This document shows, one piece after another, positions 1-7,457 of a stretch of DNA of 64,000 nt. Both the position numbers and the translations under genes were made by a program. Source of the DNA: Zobellia alginiliquefaciens (GTDB lineage Bacteria; Bacteroidota; Bacteroidia; Flavobacteriales; Flavobacteriaceae); the NCBI RefSeq assembly GCF_029323795.1, contig NZ_CP119758.1, positions 2,170,001 through 2,234,000 on the forward strand, in the 5' to 3' direction. Numbering within the stretch: the stretch's first letter is position 1; each line of letters opens with the position of its first letter. The notes beneath the pieces are model-generated. The model saw only the letters and a program-made list of their open reading frames with translations. It was not told the origin of the DNA and did no database searches.

Positions 1-409
1 TAAAATTATGCCAATCATCTTCAATTTCTGGTCCTTCGGATACATTGAAACCTATTCTGGAGAAAATCTCAATAATTTGGTTCTTAACGATGGAAATAGG
101 ATGACGCGCCCCTAGTTCTATAGGTTCACCTGGCCGGGTTAAATCACCGTAGATGCCTTTTTCCTCAGTTTTACTTTCAAGTGCATCCCGTAAAGTATTT
201 AGCTTTTCGTTCGCGGCTTGTTTTAACTGATTTATAGTCTGACCGAACTCCTTTTTTTGCTCATTGGGCACGTTTTTGAACTCCGCAAAGAAATCGTTCA
301 AGAGGCCTTTTTTACCTAGGTATTTAATGCGGAAGCTTTCCAGTTCCTCTTTGGTGGTAGCAGTAAACGTTTCTACCTCTGTAATGTGCTTTTTTATGGT
401 ATCGATCAT
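1..409 (-). CDS. pheS: Phenylalanine--tRNA ligase alpha subunit, N-terminal part (cut by window edge)
   Basis: This is the start of the alpha chain of the (alpha-beta)2 phenylalanyl-tRNA synthetase, which charges tRNA-Phe in the cytoplasm. Only the first 136 residues are present; the gene runs off the left edge. Residues 1-90 form the Lys/Glu-rich helical tRNA-binding arm. The family marker GARHPI is at 100-105, and GPEIEDDWHNF at 126-136 opens the class II catalytic domain. The start is the ATG at 409-407 (MIDTIKK), about 12 bases downstream of a good Bacteroidota-type promoter, so it is probably transcribed separately from the SulP gene upstream. The identification is firm from sequence; the C-terminal catalytic core cannot be checked here. 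Confidence 0.93.
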   Translation of the reverse strand, partial: MIDTIKKHITEVETFTATTKEELESFRIKYLGKKGLLNDFFAEFKNVPNEQKKEFGQTINQLKQAANEKLNTLRDALESKTEEKGIYGDLTRPGEPIELGARHPISIVKNQIIEIFSRIGFNVSEGPEIEDDWHNF

Positions 410-427
410 GATGTTCGGCTAAAGCCG

Positions 428-457
428 CAAATTTAGGACTTTTGCGGCATTACCAAA
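428..457 (-). promoter_or_regulatory. Promoter of pheS (TTTG -33 and TAAATTTG -7)
   Basis: On the minus strand TTTG (457-454), 18 bases, then TAAATTTG (435-428) match the Bacteroidota consensus TTG-N17-23-TAnnTTTG. The pheS ATG lies 18 bases after the -7 box. The box is embedded in an 8-bp perfect inverted repeat, GCCGCAAA (424-431) / TTTGCGGC (441-448), which could be an operator or the remnant of a weak terminator for the SulP gene. Confidence 0.55.
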
Positions 458-486
458 TACATTATTGGTCATAAATTGCTTCGCAG

Positions 487-2367
487 TTACGCCGAAGCTT
501 CAATTGACCTATCATTTTTGTTTTGTTGTAAGTATTTTATGCAATCATTAAAGGTGTCAAAAATATGGTCTGTAGGTATTAAATCCGGTATTAAGTCTAC
601 ACGCTCCATCATATAACGTGGCTGTTCCAGTACGTCTACAAACAGGACTTCTATATCAGAATTATGTAAATCTATAAGCACATCTTCTAAAGTGTAAAGA
701 CCGGATTGATCCATATACTGCATGCGATCCATTCTAATAATTACCGTTGATGCAGACCTAGGTATTTGATCGGCCAATATTTGAAATTCACTTGTAGAAC
801 CAAAGAATAATGGACCTTTAAGGTGTTTGATGAAAATTTTCTCCCTCAGGCTTCTAGGAATGCCAGTTTCATCTGCCCATCCTTCTTCTTTTTCCAAGGA
901 TTTTACATCCGATCTCTCAGCTGTAAGATCACCCATTTTCTTCATGAACATTAAAGAGGCAATTACCAAGCCAACACCTACTGCATAGACCAAATTCCAT
1001 ACGGAAGAAAGAACAAGTACAACCAGCATGATAACTACTTCCGAACTGAATTTGATAGGGCCTAAACTCATATCTTTAGGTAAACTAGGGATAGCTTTTA
1101 AACCTTTATAATCCATAACGCCAATACCTACGGTCACTAATATTCCAGCAAGTACCGCTGCCGGTATTTGAGAAGCTACGGGTCCTAATGCCAAAAGAAT
1201 TACCAATAGCAATACACCGGCTACCATACCGGATAGTTTGGTTTTACCACCTGCGTTAATATTAACAACGGTTCGTATAGTCGCACCGGCTCCCGGAATA
1301 CCTCCAAAAATGGCCGCAATACTATTTCCAATTCCCTGTCCCACTAATTCTTTATTGGGTTGATGCTTGGTTTTGGTCATATTATCAGCAACTACAGAGG
1401 TTAATAAGGAGTCAATAGCTCCTAGCAAGGCTAAAGTGAGGGCCGTGAAAATATAGGGTGTAACCGAGTTTAGTTCAAAACCGGTAAATATGTCTAGGTT
1501 GGGTACGGGAAAACCGCTTGGGATCTCTTCAATAGGTCTGTAGTTCAATCCAAAACCGTAAGCCACACCAGATACTACGATCAGTGCTACCAATGCACTG
1601 GGAATGGCTGTTGTTATTTTTTTGAACCCATAAATAATTGCAATGGTAGATAAGGCAAGAATAAGCTCTAACCAATTTATGTTCTGTAAAGCCCGGGGCA
1701 TCACTTTAATAGCTCCTAAAACTCCAGAAGCTTCACTTTTTGCCAAGGTACGTGCTTCTTTGAGCATATCTTCTTCTGTAATACCTTCTGCACGTTTAAT
1801 GGTTTCTTCAAAATTTTCTAGAACAAGAATGCCTTCTCCGGCTTCTTCTTTTAAGATATTGTCCAGAATAATCTCTTCTGCCATTGGTTTGTACTGATCA
1901 ACAAAGGCTTCATCCTCTTTTGGATAGTAGCCTATAGCGGGTAGAATCTGTGTTACCAATATAATAACGCCAATTGCGGTCATAAAACCAGAGACAACGG
2001 GATACGGAATATAGCGTATGTATTTACCTATGCCTAAAAGACCAAGACCGATCTGCATAAGGCCTGCCAGTAGGAATACAATAAGAATTGCGGGCAATGC
2101 TTTTTCTATACTGCCATCGTTTATAGCAATGATACCGGCTATGACCACCATACTTACTGCGGTCATTGGTGCGGTTGGCCCAGAAATCTGGGTGTTGGTA
2201 CCGCCAAAAAGGGCTGCAAAAAAACTAATGAATATAGCACCATAGAGTCCGGCGCTAGGGCCGAGGCCTGAGCTAACACCAAAAGCTAATGCTAAGGGTA
2301 GGGCAACAATACCGGCCGTTATACCTCCAAATAAGTCTCCTTTTAAGTTTGAGAAAAGATTTTTCAT
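487..2367 (-). CDS. SulP-family inorganic anion permease with C-terminal STAS domain (candidate bicarbonate transporter)
   Basis: A 626-residue membrane transporter of the SulP/SLC26 family, which moves sulfate, bicarbonate or related anions, usually by Na+ or H+ symport or by exchange. Hydrophobic segments run from about residue 12 to 480. The region around residues 58-66 (NTQISGPTAP) is the family's substrate-site signature, and a STAS domain fills about 505-610. A charged helical stretch of about 80 residues (149-228) is inserted between membrane segments and is longer than the usual loop. It lies 49 bases downstream of a beta-carbonic anhydrase gene in the same direction, which favours bicarbonate as substrate. 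That is inference; sulfate is the main alternative. Length and both domains are complete. Confidence 0.85.
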   Translation of the reverse strand: MKNLFSNLKGDLFGGITAGIVALPLALAFGVSSGLGPSAGLYGAIFISFFAALFGGTNTQISGPTAPMTAVSMVVIAGIIAINDGSIEKALPAILIVFLLAGLMQIGLGLLGIGKYIRYIPYPVVSGFMTAIGVIILVTQILPAIGYYPKEDEAFVDQYKPMAEEIILDNILKEEAGEGILVLENFEETIKRAEGITEEDMLKEARTLAKSEASGVLGAIKVMPRALQNINWLELILALSTIAIIYGFKKITTAIPSALVALIVVSGVAYGFGLNYRPIEEIPSGFPVPNLDIFTGFELNSVTPYIFTALTLALLGAIDSLLTSVVADNMTKTKHQPNKELVGQGIGNSIAAIFGGIPGAGATIRTVVNINAGGKTKLSGMVAGVLLLVILLALGPVASQIPAAVLAGILVTVGIGVMDYKGLKAIPSLPKDMSLGPIKFSSEVVIMLVVLVLSSVWNLVYAVGVGLVIASLMFMKKMGDLTAERSDVKSLEKEEGWADETGIPRSLREKIFIKHLKGPLFFGSTSEFQILADQIPRSASTVIIRMDRMQYMDQSGLYTLEDVLIDLHNSDIEVLFVDVLEQPRYMMERVDLIPDLIPTDHIFDTFNDCIKYLQQNKNDRSIEASA

Positions 2368-2416
2368 AGAGTTTAGATTAATGCTATTAGTTTAAGTTTC
2401 TTTTAAATGGACTCCA

Positions 2417-3043
2417 TCAATCTAAATGATAGATTTCCATTATGTTTTTGAGATAACCTTCAAAATCTATTTTTAAGTCTATTAATTTTCCGGTATGGAC
2501 ATCAAATATCCAACCGTGTACTTTTAATCCGTGGTCACGAAATGCTTTTTGTACCACGGCTGTTTTAATTAGGTTTACACATTGTTCTTTTACGTTAAGC
2601 TCTACTAACCTATCGTATTTTTTTGATTCGTCTTCAATCTGGTTGAGTTCCTCTTTATGAAGACGATACACGTCACGAATATTACGCAACCATGGGTTCA
2701 GTACACCTAGGTCTTGTGATTGCATTGCGGCTTTGACGCCGCCACAAGCATAATGACCGCAAACAATAATGTGCTTTACTTTTAAATAATCTACGGCGGA
2801 CTTTACAACAGAAAGTACATTAAGATCAATGCTGATTACCATATTCGCAATGTTGCGATGCACAAAGACTTCACCTGGCTTTGCGCCCATCACTTCTTCT
2901 GCCGTAACCCTACTATCCGAACAACCAATATATAGCAATTCCGGATTTTGGCCTTCTGCCAATTGCCCAAAATAGTCCGGATCTGTTTCTAATTTTTCAG
3001 CAATCCACTTTTCATTATTTTCAAAAACAGTATCTAGGTTCAT
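2417..3043 (-). CDS. Beta-class carbonic anhydrase
   Basis: A 208-residue beta-carbonic anhydrase that interconverts CO2 and bicarbonate. The zinc ligands are visible: Cys41 in CSDSR (Asp43-Arg45 is the catalytic dyad), His97 and Cys100 in HYACGG. There is no signal peptide, so it is cytoplasmic. Length and motif spacing resemble the E. coli Can type. It begins downstream of a terminator that separates it from the second carbonic anhydrase and is followed at 49 bases by the SulP gene, so the two probably form an operon in which the enzyme works on the inorganic carbon moved by the permease. The pairing is inference; the enzyme assignment is firm. Confidence 0.92.
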   Translation of the reverse strand: MNLDTVFENNEKWIAEKLETDPDYFGQLAEGQNPELLYIGCSDSRVTAEEVMGAKPGEVFVHRNIANMVISIDLNVLSVVKSAVDYLKVKHIIVCGHYACGGVKAAMQSQDLGVLNPWLRNIRDVYRLHKEELNQIEDESKKYDRLVELNVKEQCVNLIKTAVVQKAFRDHGLKVHGWIFDVHTGKLIDLKIDFEGYLKNIMEIYHLD

Positions 3044-3088
3044 TATGTAGTTTTTTACAAAATAAAACTAAATCTAGGGCAATACTTG

Positions 3089-3119
3089 AAAAAAAGGCCA
3101 ATGCCAACATTGACCTTTT
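3089..3119 (-). terminator. Rho-independent terminator between the two carbonic anhydrase genes
   Basis: On the minus strand a 12-bp stem (3119-3108 with 3103-3092, one G-U pair, 4-base loop) is followed by a run of seven T. It sits just after the stop of the upstream carbonic anhydrase gene and separates the cluster into two transcription units. Confidence 0.75.
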
Positions 3120-3140
3120 GTGTTTTACTGATTCAGACTA

Positions 3141-3767
3141 CTAATAAAATACGACTTCTCCGTTAGATATGTCATACATAGCACCTACAATTTTAATCTC
3201 GCCCTTGTCTTCCATCTCGGCTAAAACCGGACTCTGCTGGCGAATGTTGTCTATGGTCAAAAGGACATTCTTTTCGGAAACCTTATCTACAAATTCAAGA
3301 TTTTTTGAATTTCTCAGACTTTCATCCGCGGGCTCGGTCACGGCCTCTACTGCAGGTTCTATTTTATTGATTAAAGCTGTTAGGTTCCCCAATCTTGCAT
3401 GGTCACAAGCCCCTTTTACAGCACCACAACTAGTGTGGCCCAATACAACAACAAGTTTGGTACCGGCAAGTTTACAGGCAAACTCCATACTGCCCAGAAT
3501 ATCTTCGTTAGAGAAGTTACCGGCAATACGAATACTGAAAATATCACCTAGACCTTGGTCAAAAACCAATTCTGCTGAAACTCTAGAGTCAATACAACTT
3601 AATATAGTGGCAAAAGGCCACTGTCCTTCACTAGTATCGTTTACTTGCTCTAAAAGGTTCCTATTGGCTTTCAAGTTTTGTTGAAAACGTTGGTTGCCTT
3701 CTTTTAAAAAGGTTAATGCCTTCTCAGGAGTCATTGTTGCTTGTGTCTCCTTAGTATGTGCTTTCAT
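3141..3767 (-). CDS. Beta-class carbonic anhydrase, second copy
   Basis: A second beta-carbonic anhydrase of 208 residues, clearly diverged from its neighbour. Zinc ligands and dyad are intact: Cys58, Asp60 and Arg62 in CIDSRV, His111 and Cys114 in HTSCGAVKGA. The N-terminus (about residues 1-50) carries the PEKALxxLKEGNxRF motif common in the plant-type/ICFA-like branch, whereas the first copy lacks it. No signal peptide is evident. It follows the UspA-like gene at 16 bases and ends at a terminator, so it is the last gene of the small-protein/SulP/Usp/CA unit. Two carbonic anhydrases of different subtypes in one cluster suggest distinct roles, which is inference. Confidence 0.92.
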   Translation of the reverse strand: MKAHTKETQATMTPEKALTFLKEGNQRFQQNLKANRNLLEQVNDTSEGQWPFATILSCIDSRVSAELVFDQGLGDIFSIRIAGNFSNEDILGSMEFACKLAGTKLVVVLGHTSCGAVKGACDHARLGNLTALINKIEPAVEAVTEPADESLRNSKNLEFVDKVSEKNVLLTIDNIRQQSPVLAEMEDKGEIKIVGAMYDISNGEVVFY

Positions 3768-3783
3768 ATTTCTTTATTTTAAT

Positions 3784-4629
3784 TTATGCTATTTGTAAAT
3801 TGCTTTGATACTCATAATTGGTTCGTTTTTCACCGGTAATCATGAGGGTGACCCCTAGTTTTTTTGCCATATCATACATGTTTGATATGGCGGGGATACT
3901 GTGATTTTCCTTTCTTTTTCGTTCTATAAATAATAAATCTATGTTGCTCATAGAAAGATAAGTAGGGAGCGTCTTTATTGTATTTTGATTATAATCGAAT
4001 ACGTAATTAACGGTCTTCTGCCCTAAAAACTGAAAGGGTTGCATCTGCGTCTTAGAACTATCAATAATATTGAAAGACTTTAATGGACTGTTGGCACAGG
4101 TAAAAAGGGTTTCACTGAAAGGGGAATTATTTAATTCACCTGAGCAATTGAGCATGCCAATTCCAATTTTTTTGCCTGGCTCAATACTGTTTTGTTCCGA
4201 GACAATCATTACAGATCCTTTAAAAGTACGCAAGACAAAGTTGGTGATTCTATCATTTATTGTATTGAAAGGTTTTATTTTTTTTCTTCCTAAAACAATA
4301 ACATCAGGTTCATTGTCCGATAAATATCGGGCAATTTCAGCTTTTACATTGCCAAAAGTGCTGGTATAGCTAATAGGAACCCCGTAATCCTCTGATATTG
4401 GTGATACGATGTCTCTCATTCGCTTATCGGTTAAAATATACTCACGGTTTATAGTGCGTATTGCCGATAGTTGATTGTCCTTGCCTATGATCTGGGTAGG
4501 TTTTGTCACGTTAAAAACCTCTATTTCACCATCAATCATTTGTGCCAAGCTAACCGAACTTTTAAGAAGGCTAAGCATGCTGTCCGTCAAATCTGAGAAT
4601 ACCGCTATTTTATGTCTGGTCCTTCTCAT
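3784..4629 (-). CDS. UspA-like universal stress protein
   Basis: A 281-residue cytoplasmic protein. Residues 5-145 match the universal stress protein fold: KIAVFSDLTD at the start, PDVIVLGRKK at 108-117 and GSVMIVSE at 138-145, where the ATP-binding type would have its glycine-rich turn. The C-terminal half (150-281) is a weaker, apparently degenerate second Usp-like repeat without the nucleotide loop. It begins 5 bases after the SulP stop and ends 16 bases before the carbonic anhydrase start, so it is surely co-transcribed with both. Usp proteins often accompany ion transporters and may regulate them; that role here is inferred from position. Confidence 0.7.
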   Translation of the reverse strand: MRRTRHKIAVFSDLTDSMLSLLKSSVSLAQMIDGEIEVFNVTKPTQIIGKDNQLSAIRTINREYILTDKRMRDIVSPISEDYGVPISYTSTFGNVKAEIARYLSDNEPDVIVLGRKKIKPFNTINDRITNFVLRTFKGSVMIVSEQNSIEPGKKIGIGMLNCSGELNNSPFSETLFTCANSPLKSFNIIDSSKTQMQPFQFLGQKTVNYVFDYNQNTIKTLPTYLSMSNIDLLFIERKRKENHSIPAISNMYDMAKKLGVTLMITGEKRTNYEYQSNLQIA

Positions 4630-4634
4630 AGCGC

Positions 4635-6227
4635 TTAACTTAGACTTATTTTAGATTTAGGTCTTGTTCTGAAAAACTCACTAAAACTAGGTGGGTTTTC
4701 TATTACACCACGTTTTGATACCAATTGAATATCTATGTTTCGCTCTTTCGCTTTTACCGAAAAATCATCTAAAATTTCAATAATATCAATATCCAGGTAT
4801 CTGGTTTTAAGTAAGTTTAGTTCCAAATAAGTATCCCTTGGCAAACTGTCCAGTTCTTTAAGAATTGCTCCTTTGTTAAAAAAGGTTACTTCTTCTGCAA
4901 GGGTCATTTTTATTTTGTGCTTACCATTGCTAACATCTTCAATATGAAGAAAATGTGAGTTCTGGTAACTCTTTAATAGAATAACAACAATCCCAACAGC
5001 CAATCCTAAACTAATACCAATAAGTAAATCGGTAAACACAATACCTAGAACGGTAACAATAAAAGGAACGAATTGCTTCCATCCCAATTTGTACATTGTT
5101 GCAAAAAGTGCTGGTTTTGCCAGTTTGTAGCCTACAATAAAAAGGATTGCAGCCAATACGGACAAAGGAATCATGTTTAATAAAGTTGGAATAAGAATCA
5201 CGGAAATCAGCAAGAAAAAGCCATGCATAATGGTAGATAATTTTGATTTTCCACCAGATTGTATATTTGCAGAACTACGTACAATTACCTGGGTAATAGG
5301 CAAACCTCCAACTAAACCAGAAAGTATATTACCAGCACCTTGCGCAAGTAGTTCTTTGTTTGTTGGTGTTACATTCTTCTCTGGATCTAGCTTGTCAGTT
5401 GCTTCAACACACAATAGGGTCTCTAAACTTGCTACCAATGCAATGGTGAAAGCTGTAACCCAAACTGCGGGATTTGCAATAGCTGCAAAATTTGGGAAGC
5501 TAAACTGGCCTATGAACGAGGCAGCATCTTCAGGGACTGGAACTTTTACCAAATGCTCGGACGAAATTGCCAAAGCTTCACTGTTTTGAGTCAGAACGAA
5601 AAATATAATACCTACGGCAACGGCAACCAATGGCCCTTGAATCAATTGAAATATTTTTCCTTTTTTTGAAAGAACTTTATCCCACAATAATAAAATTGAT
5701 AACCCAATGATAGCAACTAGAGTAGCCCCGGGGCTAATGTTATTAACTGTGTTGATGATTTCAGAAAAGGTGTTTTCTCCGTCTACTTGGAAAAAAGCCC
5801 AATCGCCTTCTGGGTCAGGGTCGTAACCAAAAAAGTGGGGAATCTGTTTTAATATGATAATAATACCAATACCGGTCAGCATTCCTTTTATCACAGAAGA
5901 AGGAAAATAATATCCAATAACTCCTGCTTTTAAAATACCAAATACAACTTGAATAATACCACCTAGAACTACGGCAACCAAGAAGTTTTCAAAACCTCCC
6001 AAAGTGCCAATAGCGGTTAAGACAATCGCTGCCAATCCGGCCGCTGGTCCACTTACACCAATTTTTGAGCCACTAAGTGCTCCTACAACTACACCGCCAA
6101 TTATACCGGCTATTACACCTGAAAATAATGGTGCTCCACTGGCCAAAGCAATACCCAAACATAGGGGTAGGGCCACAAAAAATACTACGACACTTGCTGG
6201 AAGGTCGCTCTTAAAAGTTTTGAACAT
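4635..6227 (-). CDS. SulP-family inorganic anion permease, second copy
   Basis: A SulP/SLC26 permease of about 530 residues. The chosen ATG at 6227 gives MFKTFKSDLPASVVVFF, the usual SulP N-terminus; an in-frame TTG at 6254 would add 9 residues and is less likely. Membrane segments fill residues 10-430, with the signature KIGVSGPAAG near residue 55. The C-terminal 90 residues form a reduced STAS-like domain. It differs from the other permease in lacking the long charged insertion. It is downstream of a small exported protein and is followed at 5 bases by the Usp gene and then a carbonic anhydrase, which favours bicarbonate or another oxyanion linked to CO2 metabolism (inference). Confidence 0.85.
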   Translation of the reverse strand: MFKTFKSDLPASVVVFFVALPLCLGIALASGAPLFSGVIAGIIGGVVVGALSGSKIGVSGPAAGLAAIVLTAIGTLGGFENFLVAVVLGGIIQVVFGILKAGVIGYYFPSSVIKGMLTGIGIIIILKQIPHFFGYDPDPEGDWAFFQVDGENTFSEIINTVNNISPGATLVAIIGLSILLLWDKVLSKKGKIFQLIQGPLVAVAVGIIFFVLTQNSEALAISSEHLVKVPVPEDAASFIGQFSFPNFAAIANPAVWVTAFTIALVASLETLLCVEATDKLDPEKNVTPTNKELLAQGAGNILSGLVGGLPITQVIVRSSANIQSGGKSKLSTIMHGFFLLISVILIPTLLNMIPLSVLAAILFIVGYKLAKPALFATMYKLGWKQFVPFIVTVLGIVFTDLLIGISLGLAVGIVVILLKSYQNSHFLHIEDVSNGKHKIKMTLAEEVTFFNKGAILKELDSLPRDTYLELNLLKTRYLDIDIIEILDDFSVKAKERNIDIQLVSKRGVIENPPSFSEFFRTRPKSKISLS

Positions 6228-6303
6228 ATAATATAATAGTTTCGTCCCCAACAAAACATCGAGGACAAGTTTTAGCTAATCGAAATAAATTTTCTGGAAA
6301 AGA

Positions 6304-6600
6304 TTAACTTATATGTTCGGGTGGGGGTAGAAGAATCTCAAGTGTGAAATCAATAGAGCCCATTGCGTAGTAGTGACCCATGGCGGACCTTTCTAATAGG
6401 GCTATTAGTGAGAAATCAAAATAATTGTTACTGACAAATTTTTCTTCTAAAGGCGATTTTTTACCAGCTTCTTGTTGCTCCTCTTCATTAAGATTTGTTA
6501 CAATAACAGGGTTGTCAACATCTAGTAAAGTAATAACGCTCGGTGCTGCAATGGCGAAGAGCCAAAGAGAAAGCAGTAGAAAACGAGCAAAAACCTTCAT
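6304..6600 (-). CDS. Small exported or membrane-anchored protein of unknown function
   Basis: A 98-residue protein I do not recognise. Residues 5-24 are strongly hydrophobic after a basic start (MKVFAR) and look like a signal peptide or membrane anchor; residues 38-52 are Glu/Gln/Lys-rich; the rest has aromatic and hydrophobic patches ending in LLPPPEHIS. It has an ATG start, a perfect -7 promoter box just upstream and lies 76 bases before the SulP gene on the same strand. It may be an accessory or leader gene of the SulP/Usp/carbonic anhydrase unit. Whether it belongs to that unit or to the Bat operon 60 bases upstream is not settled. Confidence 0.6.
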   Translation of the reverse strand: MKVFARFLLLSLWLFAIAAPSVITLLDVDNPVIVTNLNEEEQQEAGKKSPLEEKFVSNNYFDFSLIALLERSAMGHYYAMGSIDFTLEILLPPPEHIS

Positions 6601-6619
6601 AAGTTGTGTATAGTAAACG

Positions 6620-6627
6620 CAAATATA
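6620..6627 (-). promoter_or_regulatory. Candidate -7 promoter box TATATTTG upstream of the small protein/SulP unit
   Basis: TATATTTG on the minus strand fits TAnnTTTG and ends 19 bases before the ATG of the small exported protein. No TTG is found at the right distance upstream, so the -33 element is weak or absent. Confidence 0.35.
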
Positions 6628-6660
6628 ACACCAACTATTTTATTCATCGTTAAGGAAATA

Positions 6661-7419
6661 TTAAAAATCCTTTAATGTCTTTATGTCTTCGGATGGAATC
6701 CAACCTGTAGTTCCATCAGAAATGCGGATTTTTTTCCAGTCGTTTAGTTCTTCTATAACGTTGACTTTCGTGCCTTCATGAAGTGCAAAAGCTTCTAGAC
6801 CTCTTTTGTTTGGCTCGGCCTTTACACTGGCTTCTTTAGCAAAAACAATAGCCGGCCGGTCTGCTTTAAACTCGTTATACTGCAGGAAAGCAAAAACCAC
6901 GGAGGTTATCATTATTAAAAGTGAAATTATGCTAAAGATAAAAGCAAGACGTTTTCTGGAGGAGTAATTAAAGTAGTAGAACGCTATATATAATAGAACA
7001 AAAAGCACCATAAAAATGATGGAGACATAGGCCCATTGGTCAAAAGTTAAGCTGCCTATAATACTATTATAAATTTTAGAAAGTCCGGTAACCGGTATTT
7101 GGTCAATAGCATCTAGGGTCATGTTCTGGGCATAACCTAGATTGTTCTTGATTTCACTATCATTAGGTTTTAGCAAAAGTGCCTTTTCATAATAATAGAT
7201 ACTTGGAGCAACTTGGTTGAGCTTATAGTATGCGTTTCCCAGGTTATAATAGAGTTCCGCGGAGTGCTTGCCGTTGCTTAAAATCTCTAAATAACTATCT
7301 ACTGCCTTTTGGTACTCACCCACATTATAGGCTTCAGTAGCCTTGTCAAACAACGCATTGTTCTGGGCGGAAACCGTGAAGGTTAAAAAGGAAATAAGTA
7401 TGAGAAGTATGTTTTTCAC
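6661..7419 (-). CDS. batE: BatE: TPR and SH3-domain membrane protein
   Basis: A 252-residue envelope protein closing the Bat operon. It has a signal peptide (residues 1-18, cleaving after VSA), TPR repeats over about 20-105, two membrane segments (about 128-150 and 158-180) and a bacterial SH3 domain at 192-250 (ASVKAEP ... WKKIRISDGTTGWIPSED). Bat proteins in Bacteroidota are linked to aerotolerance and envelope stress, but their molecular role is unsettled. The start appears to be GTG (7419-7417); no ATG fits a signal peptide. It follows batD by 38 bases. The assignment is firm because of the domain order and the operon. Confidence 0.85.
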   Translation of the reverse strand: MKNILLILISFLTFTVSAQNNALFDKATEAYNVGEYQKAVDSYLEILSNGKHSAELYYNLGNAYYKLNQVAPSIYYYEKALLLKPNDSEIKNNLGYAQNMTLDAIDQIPVTGLSKIYNSIIGSLTFDQWAYVSIIFMVLFVLLYIAFYYFNYSSRKRLAFIFSIISLLIMITSVVFAFLQYNEFKADRPAIVFAKEASVKAEPNKRGLEAFALHEGTKVNVIEELNDWKKIRISDGTTGWIPSEDIKTLKDF

Positions 7420-7457
7420 TTCGTTATTTTCAATTTGAATAATTTATAACTTTTTTG

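Noticed and set aside
3169-3684. 171-codon plus-strand frame
   Set aside because: Antisense shadow of the second carbonic anhydrase gene, whose zinc-site motifs are intact.
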